This document shows, one piece after another, positions 55,092 to 64,000 of a DNA stretch of 64,000 bases. Under the pieces are notes generated by a model. The model was not told where the DNA came from. It did no database searches and saw only the letters and a list, made by a program, of their open reading frames with translations. The translations under genes were made by a program, and so were the position numbers. Positions within the stretch are counted from its first letter, which is position 1, and every line of letters starts with the position of its first letter. This DNA is from Cytidiella melzeri (taxonomy: Eukaryota; Basidiomycota; Agaricomycetes; Polyporales; Irpicaceae): assembly GCA_022592445.1 (NCBI GenBank), contig JABYQR010000257.1:1-64000 (forward strand). The letters are read 5' to 3'.

Positions 55092-56413
55092 ACTAGTGTT
55101 AGCAAGGCCAGCAAGCGGCAAGTACAATTCCTGAGAATTGAATGAAATATTACTTTTGAGCCAGATTTGTAAGTAAACGTGGTGCTGGTAGAAGCATGAA
55201 CAAGGAATTTTGTTGGGGGTAGCTTTTCCAATGAGTAATGTATAGTAGGTTGGTGGTTTGTCTTCACTGGAGCACACAATCATTCATAAAAGAAGAGGGA
55301 CTATGCTGTATTGTTTGAAATGCAACAATGGGTGTGAGTACAGGATTGAAACAAGTTTCTGGAGTAGAGCATGGAGATAAAGATTGTTTGACATGTGTCT
55401 TCTTCTTGGTGGTGTTGAACTATGTTCAATGATCTAGATACAATTTGGTAAAATGTAGGAGCACTGTTACAAGTGATTATGTTATTGATAGCAAATTGAA
55501 TAATCATATAGCATGAAATAGTTAATTGCAGCTGTGACTTTGTTACCAAAAGGACCTGAGTAAACAACTCTGTTCATGGTAAGGACCTTTCCAAGCCATC
55601 TGGTCATGAATATTGACTGTGATACAGGCATTTGCTATTGGCGACACCTTTGATAGGCAAATTGATCCGGGATAGAGTGACTCTACTACAAATGATAAGT
55701 TTGATTCCAGGAAAAGGAGCCATACATTGATGAAGGTAGCCACCAATGTTAGCAAGGGGCTTCATCCATCTTGCCATTAATCTTGTGCAGTGTTCACTGC
55801 TGATTCTAGGAAATTACTTGCTTCAGAAATGAAGGGCTTGAGGGTGTCTCATTTGATCAATTGTTAGAACATGTTACATGTGTCCTGTTGATGTCTGCAC
55901 TGCCTCACCCCCATTGGAGCTGCCACAGGCTGGGTGCTGATTGTAACTCCTGCTTATAGAGCAACTAGTGGTTGTGAAACTGTTTGGAAGAATCAAAGGC
56001 AGTGCTCTATGGTGATGCAACCACGTCTTGTTAATGTCTGAACTGCATCAGCCCAACTAGAACTGCCACAGGCTGTGTTGTAATTGTAACTCCTCCTTAG
56101 AGAGCAACTAATGGTTGTGAGATTTTGTGGAACAATTTGATGCAGTGGTTGCTGCTGATGCAACCACGGTCTGAGCTGCATCACCCCTATTGGAACTGCC
56201 ACAGACTGTGTTCTGATTGTAACTCCTGCTTAGAGAGTAGTGGTTGTGAGACCTTGTGAACCAATCGAATGCAGTGCTTGCTGCCAATGCAACCATGCAC
56301 TGTTGATGTTTGAACTGCTTCACCCCCATTGAGCCTGTCACAGCTGTAACTCCTGCTTGGACCTCAGTGGTTGTGAAGACCAATTGAAAGCACTGCTGGC
56401 TGCTGATGCTGCT
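55092..56413 (-). repeat. NC repeat, copy D, truncated
   Basis: It starts (minus-strand 3' end) ACTAGTGTTAGCAAGGCC and runs through the unique 3' part into the ~142-bp satellite (about 55870-56400). The 5' third is missing. 54945-55091 on its left is unassigned. Confidence 0.8.
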
Positions 56414-56499
56414 GTAGATATTGATCTAGGGTTGCACGATCACCAACGTTTCAGCACTATAAGTCCTGAGCGATTGGTATTGCAGCCACAGGGGTGGGG

Positions 56500-58760
56500 C
56501 GGACATTGACAAAGTCAGCTACATGCAGGGACACAGCTGGAGGTACGGAAAATCATACGAGCGGGATGTGCGGGAGTTTCAGAGGTGAAGCCAGGCACGG
56601 GAAGCAGGCAGAGGAACAGAAAGCGCGTGACGGGAGACAAAACAGCACAGATGTAGTACCCATGGCGACTGAAGACTACAAAGACGAGGAGGGAAAACGT
56701 TGACGAGGAAGACTTGGGGCCCTGCCCCACCGTTTGACAAATGTTCCGCAGTAGAACTGCACAATGATCGGCTCGATCGTCTGCAAAGTCTCCTCAGGTG
56801 CACCTGTGAGCGATCCTACGGTCTTGAGTAGTTCAGGTCCATTCGGCCAGCATTCCATGAGAAGCCGCAGTCCCTCAAGACTTGTGGCGTGGACTAAACA
56901 GTCGGAAGACGAGAGACCGATGTTGCAAGTCGGAAGGGAAGTAGATACAACATGTGGCCAGTTTGGAAGACCTGAGTCATCCGGTCAGCTCGCTGAGAGG
57001 CAGCTGCCGGGCGAGAACGGTCTGGCTGCAAGAACGCCATGTCAAGCATAAGAAGTTCCACGCGGAAACCAACCTCACTCAACTCCCATGCAACGTCTCA
57101 ACACAGCTGGTCATCAACCGTGGTAACAACACCACCAAACCAAGCAGGCCGCAGCTCAGCAGTCGCAATGTTTTGGCCTCGTAACGCGGCAGAGAGAACC
57201 TCAAGCACCTTCCCTCAATCTCGTGACTTGCTGGTGTGGACAACAGCCGACGTTTCGAAGCCATCATCGAGGTATGCGCGCCACCATCGCGCAGGAAGGG
57301 GTTCCCGGTGACCAAGATGGCGGATTATGTAGTACCAGCCTTTGCGAGCTTTCAGCCAGTTCAGAACATAGCGGTGTTGTCGGTCTTGAGACGAGGCGAG
57401 TACATGTGCAGGCTGAGGAACCCAGAATCCTATGCTGGGGTTGTTGGAGTCGATGGCAATGGTGCTAGCGTGGCGAAGGGCGTCCTTCCACACAGGGAGG
57501 ATCGGTGGTATGCACGGGTTTTCATCCTCGTCAAAGGCCTTGGCCTTGATAGGGTTAGAGAGACCCGAGGCTGCTGGACGCCGCTGTTGATCTGTAATAT
57601 GCAAATGTGTTAGTGAATAATTCCCACGCAATGCTTCAACAACTCACATGGCTGATTCCGAGCAGTTGACCTCCCGTGGCGTGAAGGCCCTGCTTGTCAG
57701 TGGTTCGGCGGCGGTGTCCCCAATCTTCTGCTGTGCATGGCCCCGCCTTGCGAGGGGTTGGGAGACGACGATACCCAAAGTTGTGGCTCTCCAGCTGTGC
57801 TCTGGGAAAGGCCAAAGCTTGCAGGAAAAGGCTTCGATTCAAGATCAATGTACACATTGCAATGGTACAGTGTGGCATCAAAGTGAAAACGTCCAGCGCT
57901 GCCGACGAAGATCGGATCCGAGGTGTACGAGCCATTTGAGGTCACAATGCCGCTGGGCTATTGTAGTCCGCCGTGAGAAACAATAATATCGGTTGAGCTG
58001 AGGGAGTCGGCAAGTCACATGTACCACACTGGTACGCCGGCAGTATACATGTGAGCGGTGACAAGGGGAGAAGTAGTGAAGCATCCCATAAGATCAGGAT
58101 GAACAATCCGAGGGGGTGCGGTCGAGTCAAGATTGCTGAAGAGTCTTTCGTGCGTCATGCACACCACAACCATGCAATAGTATCGCTCCAAATTGGCAAA
58201 TTGCCGTATAAGATCGCGGCTGCTAGACGCAATAGACAGGCATTCGAGGGAGGCTGCGGTGTGCATGTAAAGCCATCGGAGATGACTGTTTGGAGGGTTT
58301 GTCTTGTCGCGCTCTTCCAGATCATGGTGCAGATCTGCCAAATGCTTGCGCAGAGTTGCAAGCCTCGCAGGCATCATGATAAACATGCCTGGGATGTTGC
58401 TGCTAGCGATCTGCATGTCATCTTGTGTCAGGGTCTCCCAGACGTCTTTGGAGTGGTGAGGATGAGTAAACCGCGGCATACACGAGAGCAGCCGGCACGA
58501 CGGACTGGCATCATATATTTGGGGCCATAGCAGCGGATCCTCCATCCCAAATCTGCCATCTGCTTTCATGGACACAGATACTTGGCCCCAGCATGGAACA
58601 GACACATATGACATGTTGGGAGACGTGATAACGTATTTGCCATCCGGCATTGAGCTGGCGACCAGCCCATCACGGAACAATACTGAGACATGGAGCATGA
58701 GTAAAGCAGCCACGGAGAGGTTCAGCGGATGGACATACTCTGATAGTTGGAGTCTTGGGG
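56500..58760 (-). pseudogene. Decayed member of another Agaricomycete uncharacterised family
   Basis: Minus strand from about 58713: MSYVSVPCWGQVSVSM, SCMPRFTHPHHSKDVWETL, LIRQFANLERYYCMVVVCM and TAHMYTAGVPVWYM. The frame then meets TGA near 58015 but continues with ADSLSSTDIIVSHGGL, TAG, PSGIVTSNGSYTSDPIFV and FHFDATLYHCNVYIDLESK. A third stop follows near 57690. After a 58-bp GT-AG intron (about 57654-57600) come GFWVPQPAHVLASSQDRQ and REPLPARWWRAYLDDG. The order, including the G-x-P-V-W motif and the final R-x-W-x-x-Y-L block, matches a large Agaricomycete family of unknown function. All three stops fit CGA, CAG or TGG transitions. Confidence 0.6.
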
Positions 58761-58908
58761 AATTGTGACGCGTTCATACCACGGCATCATCGGAGATTCT
58801 GGTATGAAACTACTGAGAAAAGGTATTGGTACAGCAGCAGCAGGACTTACAGAATAAGGCAGGCAGGAGGAAATGAATGTTAGATGTGCCCGTGTGAGAA
58901 TATAAGAC

Positions 58909-59245
58909 GCGTGCTTGTACACGTATCCGTAACGAGGAGTGCGCGAGTGTACCCAAGGACGACCCACAAAAATCCGAGATGCGTGCTTGAACAGAAACCT
59001 GAGAGGCTTGTACGAGAGCGTGACAGGCTTGTACGCGTATTTGTGTCAAGAAATGCGCAAGCGTACCCACGAGGACAATCCACGGAAATCCAAGAGACGT
59101 GCTTGTACGCGTGTCCACGACGAGGAGTGCGCCTGTACCCACGAGGACAATCAACGGACATCCGAGAGGCGTGCTTGTACGCGTGTCCACGACGAGGAGT
59201 GTGCCTGTACCAAAGGTCCTTTGAAGAGCACGCCCGTGTAGCGTG
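58909..59245. repeat. 72-bp minisatellite
   Basis: Units beginning (g)cgtgcttgtac start at about 58910, 58982, 59099 and 59171. The spacing is 72 bp, with one 117-bp step. Because 72 is a multiple of three, frames stay open on both strands and give Cys/Arg/Thr-rich frames (58880-59259). I do not count those as genes. Confidence 0.65.
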
Positions 59246-59249
59246 ATCT

Positions 59250-59765
59250 TGACGGTCAAGTGTACACTAACACAAGACTAGGGTATGCGCAACAAGCACA
59301 CACAGCCAAACGAGACAGAGAGGAAGAGAGCAGAGAGATGGGATGGAGAGGAAGAGCAAAGAGACGAGATAGAGAGGAGTGCGTGTGAACGAGGTGTGGT
59401 TGAGACCTGAGCGTGAGAGAGTAAACATGTGAGTATATGTCACATGCTCAGGGCACCTCTGCCTCCAAAGCCTCCAGTCCCAAACTTCGAACACGCGCTC
59501 ACTTCACCTCTCGATCTTTGTCCTCGTCCTGAAAAGCTACAGGGCTTTTCATAGGCTTCTGTGCGATAGCGTTTGCACAGCGTTGACTGCAATAGTGTTC
59601 GTTGTCTTCGCCTGCCCTCGTCCCTGCTGGCTCTCTCATCCGTCTTGCAGTGCTTCCTCTGGTGCTTACTCTTTGTGCTTTGCTCTCTCGGACGGGTCGG
59701 CTTTTACTGGCTCCCTGGCTCCCTGGCTCCCTGGCTCCCTGGCTTCTATGCTGTATCTTACTACC
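59250..59765. other. Low-complexity flank, no gene
   Basis: 59270-59400 is GAGA-rich, and 59705-59745 has four copies of ggctccct in a row. No convincing frame. Confidence 0.35.
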
Positions 59766-60258
59766 TTACAAGGATTGCTTTCGGTGAGTTTGCTGTTTTT
59801 GTACGCCCTCGTCCCCACTCGCTCTCCCGGAGGATTGCATACCTCCTCCGCTCCCTGTGCCTGCGCACCGTGTCCAAACACCTTACGAGGATTGCTTTCG
59901 GCTAGCCTAGTACGTGTACTTCCCCGGTGCTCGCTGTCTGTGCTCTAGCTCAGCGTGTCCTGCCAGTGTTGTCTTCAGCTGTCTCCCTTTCGCCCAATCT
60001 TTCGCGCTTGAGATGCTTGCGGTGTGTTCGCTGTTTTTGTACGCCCTCGTCCCCACTCGCTCTCCCAGAGGATTGCATACCTCCTCTGCTCCCTGGTGCC
60101 TACATGCTGTGTCCAAACACCTTACGAGGATTGCTTTCGGCTAGCCTAGTGCATATACTTCCCTGGTGCTCACTATCTGTACTCTAGCTCAGCATATCCT
60201 GCCAGTGTCGTCTTCAGCTATCTCCCTTTCGCCCAGTCTTCCGCGCTTGAGATCTGAA
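59766..60258. repeat. ~238-bp tandem duplication
   Basis: The block from tttttgtacgccctcgtccc (59796) recurs at 60034 and both copies continue through aggattgctttcggctagcc to cgcttgagat. The preceding 30 bp (ccttacaaggattgc) suggest a partial third copy on the left. The second copy shows a run of G-to-A differences. Frames inside are shared by virtue of the duplication and lack support as genes. Confidence 0.8.
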
Positions 60259-61533
60259 GGCAGCACGTCGTCTCAATAGTGGCTGTGCATTTTCCGTGCA
60301 TGGAAGATTCAAGGAGGGCAACAGGCTTTAGTGGCGCCTCGAGTCTGCAGTCATGGGAGGCAATGTTGAGGGGACTTCCAGGCTAGAATTTGACAATCTA
60401 GAGCAAATTTTGAGCTACGAGGGTCTGTGCCTAGCGAGGACCGTTGCAGGGTGCGGGTTTTGGCCAGACTGTGAGTCAGGTGATGAGCCGTTGCAGAAAC
60501 AACTCACCACCATCAGGATGCTGGGTGGGCTGGTCTAGGATTTTAAGAGAAAGTGAGTGGTGTAGGCACTCCCGCCACCTTCAACTTTGATCCTCTCATT
60601 AGTAAGCATTTTTTGGCTAGTGCACTCGCAGGTTCGCTCTTTATTCAAACAGCACGTCCGCCGCTGACTGTTCTGACTCTAGGGGCGTGTATGTGGACTA
60701 TTTGGCCATGGTGACAGAGGTGGGGATGCCGAGCGGATGTGGTAAATGGGTGCTTAGCTTTGTATGCGCAGCGGTGAGTTCTCAAGTCAAGTCACAGAGG
60801 TAGCTAGCGCTAACTATTGCTGAGTACTTGTTTTGTACCATGACATGAACTAGTGTACTAGTAGTACAGTACAGTTCGGGTGTCAATATGATATCTGCCT
60901 CATTTGCCACCGACAGGCTTGAAAAGGGTGTACACCATTCACCACGCAATCTTGTAAGATGAGGTTTGTGCCGTCATGATCTCCAGCAGGGGTTGTTGTA
61001 GTTCATCTAGTGACCCTCTTTACGGCGTAATGGTAGGCGGACTTGATAGGAAATTCATTATTGTAATCAGAAGCTATAGCAGCCTGACAGACTTCGGTGG
61101 TCTATTGAGGGTACTTCACGACACGTCGAATTGTACTTATATTCTGCATGAACTAGCAGTCCTCGTCCCCAACATCACTGTGATGCTTTCACGTCCCAAC
61201 GTCACCTCAGACATAGAGGTGGTTGCAGTGCCTACAGGTACAGAGGTTTTACAGTATGAGAGATCTCTCATCTTCTATGCAACTAATTTGTAAGACACTC
61301 GGGCACAGGTGTCAGCAGTGTAATTTGGTTTGCAAGTGTCAGTACCGCCCAGGCAAACCATGGTGAACATGGAATTGACATGTTCCGTGCGTGGCTGAAC
61401 GCACGAGTATTGTGATGATATGTGTACGGCGGTGTATCGTGTTTGTTAGTGTTACCTGTGGTTGATCGGTAGGTATTCTGCATGGTGAACAGTGACATGG
61501 ATAGTCCAACAGAGACCGGAGTTTTCCAACAAT
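60259..61533 (+). other. Two short hypothetical ORFs, otherwise empty
   Basis: 60353-60538 (61 codons, MGGNVEGTSRLEFDNLEQIL) and 60976-61293 (105 codons, LDRKFIIVIRSYSSL ... VAVPTGTEVLQYERSLIFYA) have protein-like composition. Both lack splice context or recognised domains. They may be relic exons. The rest shows nothing. Confidence 0.25.
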
Positions 61534-62220
61534 GTCACAAGTTTACAGCCTTAGGTGCCTATCTAGAGCGCTTATTTTCCGGCTAGGAGTGTTACCGGAC
61601 CTAACCCTAACCCGGGTCACATGACATCCTGCCTTATTTATCAATAGTCCAGATCCAAACCCCAGACTCAATCTGGAGCGGTTCCAGATCAACCTAGGCT
61701 ATTGTTCTATTGTTCAACTTCCATTGTTAGGGATTCCCCCAGTTCCTATTGTTCTATTGTTCCTGATGCTATTGTTCTATTGTCTATTGTTCTAGTCCTT
61801 TTGTTCTATGTACCCCGGTCCTTGACAGTTACTAAGGTCCTTGACAGTTACCCTGGTCCCTTATTGTTCTATTGTTACTCCAGCCCCACAGTTACTCCAG
61901 TCCCTAGTGTGGGAACTGGTGCACAGACCACCCAGACACAGTATATATAGTACCCCTTACCCTCCCTGGTTCTGCATCTTGACCTCTTTGTCATTTGCAC
62001 TGCCAGGTGAGTTACTCAATGTAACCTAGTATAAGCTTGATATTAACTTCGTCATTTGCACTGCCAGTATCCGGCCTCTGAGCCTGCTTGCCTGCTTATC
62101 ATCGACTTTGACCTTGTTGTTGTCGTTGGAGATCCACTTCCACTTCCACTCCCCCTCTTCTCTGCCCTTGTTTAGGGTTTAGCAGTATAGCAGCAGTCGC
62201 TCCGCAACAAACAGATCACT
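61534..62220 (+). mobile_element. LTR-like region, unproven
   Basis: It starts TGTCACAAGTTTACAG, has a TATA-like cagtatatatagtacc at ~61939 with a pyrimidine-rich start region, and a duplicated ctttgtcatttgcactgccag block (61986 and 62047). Its centre is a simple-sequence tract of attgttctattgttc. At 61600-61613 it contains CCTAACCCTAACCC. No second copy in the window confirms the ends. Confidence 0.35.
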
Positions 62221-62224
62221 TCTG

Positions 62225-62640
62225 TAGTAGATCGAGTGGCTCATAAGTAACAGGGAAGTAGATTTGGAAAGCACAGTATGAAGCTCGTAGGAGATCACTT
62301 GTGTAGTAGATTGAGTGGCTAATACACGGTACTTCTGTCGTAGATTGAGTGGCTAATACACGGTATCGAGCTTGTAGGTGATATGACAGATGTACTATGA
62401 CAGATGTACATGCTCGCTGTTGTCAACAGCGAGCACGGCGAGGACAATGGGAGGGAACATATACCACAGCGAGGATAGGACGGGAACACTGGGATGGAAC
62501 ACAGCGACGGCGAGCACGGCGAGCACGATGGGAGGGAACACAGCGAGGATAACAGCGAGCACGGCGAGGATGATGGGAGGGAACATATACCACAGCAAGG
62601 ATAGGACGGGAACACAGCGAGGAAAGGCCGAGGAGGCAGC
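62225..62640 (+). repeat. Two adjoining minisatellites
   Basis: 62225-62385 repeats gtagtagattgagtggcta-type units three times. 62425-62635 repeats a block with gagcacggcgaggacaatgg, gagggaacatatacc and aggataggacgggaacac about two and a half times. The second block is in frame within the ORF that follows. Confidence 0.65.
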
Positions 62641-62905
62641 GACAGGAATGTTTGCGAGCAGTGAGTTACCAAAAACGTGGGAAGTATTCTTTAGGCTAGG
62701 CGTAGTATTAATAATATTATTCTTCGTTTGTATATACTACGAAAAGCCGCCAACATCTCAGTCTTCGAGCCGGACACGGTCAAGGAGACTTCCAAAGCCT
62801 TCTAATAGAAGTAGGTGGGAAGGTCATCACAGATTCTTGCCATTGTTCCTCTTTTCTCTCACACGTCCTCGAGGAAATCTTCACGAGGTGTCTCGCTCGC
62901 TGTGA
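62390..62905 (+). CDS. Hypothetical 171-aa protein with one membrane segment
   Basis: The frame begins in the minisatellite (TARTMGGNIYHSEDRTG repeats), then has a membrane-like helix (FRLGVVLIILFFVCIYY, about residues 99-115) and a basic Ser/Arg-rich tail (SSSRTRSRRLPKPSNRSR). Coding status is doubtful: half of it is repeat-derived, and the start could be later. No homologue recognised. Confidence 0.25.
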   Translation: MYYDRCTCSLLSTASTARTMGGNIYHSEDRTGTLGWNTATASTASTMGGNTARITASTARMMGGNIYHSKDRTGTQRGKAEEAATGMFASSELPKTWEVFFRLGVVLIILFFVCIYYEKPPTSQSSSRTRSRRLPKPSNRSRWEGHHRFLPLFLFSLTRPRGNLHEVSRSL

Positions 62906-64000
62906 GATTTTTATTTGCTACTCTTCTAATTATTCGGCTTTTCCGCTCAGCCTTTTTGAGACTCTGTGTTGTAGATTGTGACGGTTGTATCTATGCATGC
63001 TAACATTTGTCTCCAATATATGTGGGCAAAACATACTAGAATACCTGACTTTGGACCTCTCCGAGTCCTTTTCCTACCTCAGTCAACGCGTGCTTTTCAA
63101 TAGGTCAAATCGGATAACTTTTTCTCTATATGATTGGAACTGCACTCGGAGGCATTGAGCCTTAGAGGCTGGCTTACTGGTAGTATTAGTATATCCTTCA
63201 CGGCCCATCTTCATCAATCTAATCATGAGAAGACCTACTGCAACCCGTCTCCGAGTCGATTGGCATGTTCTGTGATGCTGAGGCGATTGGAAGATCATAG
63301 TAGTAGCTGAGTCAGGCTACTTCTCCATCTCCAGCTTACATTGATCCCAGTGCTTGAAAACAAAAAAAACCCTCGCACGCTGTCATCCAACCGGCCGAAA
63401 CTCCCAATGACGGAGATGCTAGCTTTGGGGCGTGTTTGAAGTGCTGCGTTGACATTCTTATAGTTACTACAACTCAATGCATCATGAGTGGCAGACGTTA
63501 CAATGAAATGACAATCACTGTTGGACGTATCAATGGATAAATCAGTGCACCCGAATCGCCGCTGTGTCCCTGTGGTAGACTTGCAACTTGCTCGCTACAT
63601 GCCATACAAGTAGATTTGTTTTGTTAACATCACTGTGCTACTGAGGACTTGCAATCCCTGTAGTAGTAGATTTGCCGCTGCTACTTCATCCGTAGTCGTC
63701 CGAGCAATAGCCACCGGCACTGCGGGCAAAGGCCGATTTCACATGACGTGAAATTATTGTGAGAGTTATTTGATATGTTAATAATCCCATGAATATCTGG
63801 TTATGTTTGGGGGGTTAGATTAATATACAATCAAAGACATTTTTGTGATTCTTCTACAAATTTTCAAGCCTATCTACTGGCAGCCTTTCCGCGCTCCGAA
63901 AATCTGTGTGAATATTGATTTTTCGGGCAGATTTCCGACCGACCTAAAATTGTAAAAACAAATGGATTTCCCACGTGTGTCGGGTGATGGCAAACATAAC
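62906..64000. other. No supported feature
   Basis: Only short frames (up to 71 codons) without splice context. A short A-run lies at 63362. No repeat shared with the rest of the window was noticed. Confidence 0.35.

Noticed and set aside
58810..59259. 149-codon minus-strand and 120-codon plus-strand frames
   Set aside because: Open only because the minisatellite unit (72 bp) is a multiple of three.

Overview
The window looks like a transposon-dense, gene-poor stretch of a filamentous basidiomycete (Agaricomycetes) nuclear genome. The reasons are short GT-AG introns (about 50-70 nt), nested LTR retrotransposons with 5-bp target-site duplications (TSDs), a LINE ORF1 with CCHC knuckles, and several relics whose layout I recognise as large uncharacterised Agaricomycete gene families. 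I see no rRNA, no functional tRNA and no CRISPR. The species cannot be fixed from the sequence.

Layout. 1-1300: end of a Ty3/gypsy gag cut by an LTR (family A). 1.4-5.3 kb: coiled-coil gene relic, non-coding repeat NC-A with an internal ~142-bp satellite, and an intact 259-aa ORF. 5.9-7.7 kb: LTR of family B and a decayed copy of the cassette at 42-44 kb. 8.16-10.33 kb: poly(A)-ended retroposon with ORF1 and no reverse transcriptase, flanked by a 14-bp TSD. 10.5-11.6 kb: ~61-bp minisatellite. 11.7-15.2 kb: NC-B, hit by two solo LTRs. 15.2-17.7 kb: one half of an inverted segmental duplication (small secreted-protein gene end, MITE, RBM5-like G-patch pseudogene). 18-22.1 kb: decayed host-type genes. 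22.2-24.75 kb: LTR-C fused to a broken gypsy gag-protease. 25.0-31.2 kb: a divergent pair made of a ~4.5-kb many-exon gene with a few disabling mutations and an apparently intact seven-exon, 352-aa gene. 32-40.7 kb: LTR-C, NC-C, gene relics and a solo LTR-B. 40.74-51.92 kb: a copia element about 11 kb long holding an extra ORF before gag, a GC-rich two-gene island and a solo LTR-A. 51.9-53.7 kb: the inverted partner of the 15-17 kb duplication, with the intact secreted-protein gene. 54-56.4 kb: old LTR-A and NC-D. 56.5-58.8 kb: pseudogene of another Agaricomycete family. 58.9-64 kb: minisatellites, a tandem duplication, an LTR-like region and short hypothetical ORFs.

Together: little here looks like working cellular machinery. 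The best candidates for living genes are the 352-aa gene at 29795-31238, the secreted-protein gene at 53277-53732, the 259-aa ORF at 4556-5335 and the two-exon gene at 19997-20606. Most relics are broken by TGA or TAG codons explained by single C-to-T or G-to-A changes, which suggests methylation-driven (RIP/MIP-like) decay. The parts most likely to be undescribed are the divergent pair at 25-31 kb, the GC-rich cassette carried inside the copia element with its degraded relative at 6.6-7.7 kb, and the copia ORF that overlaps the gag start codon.
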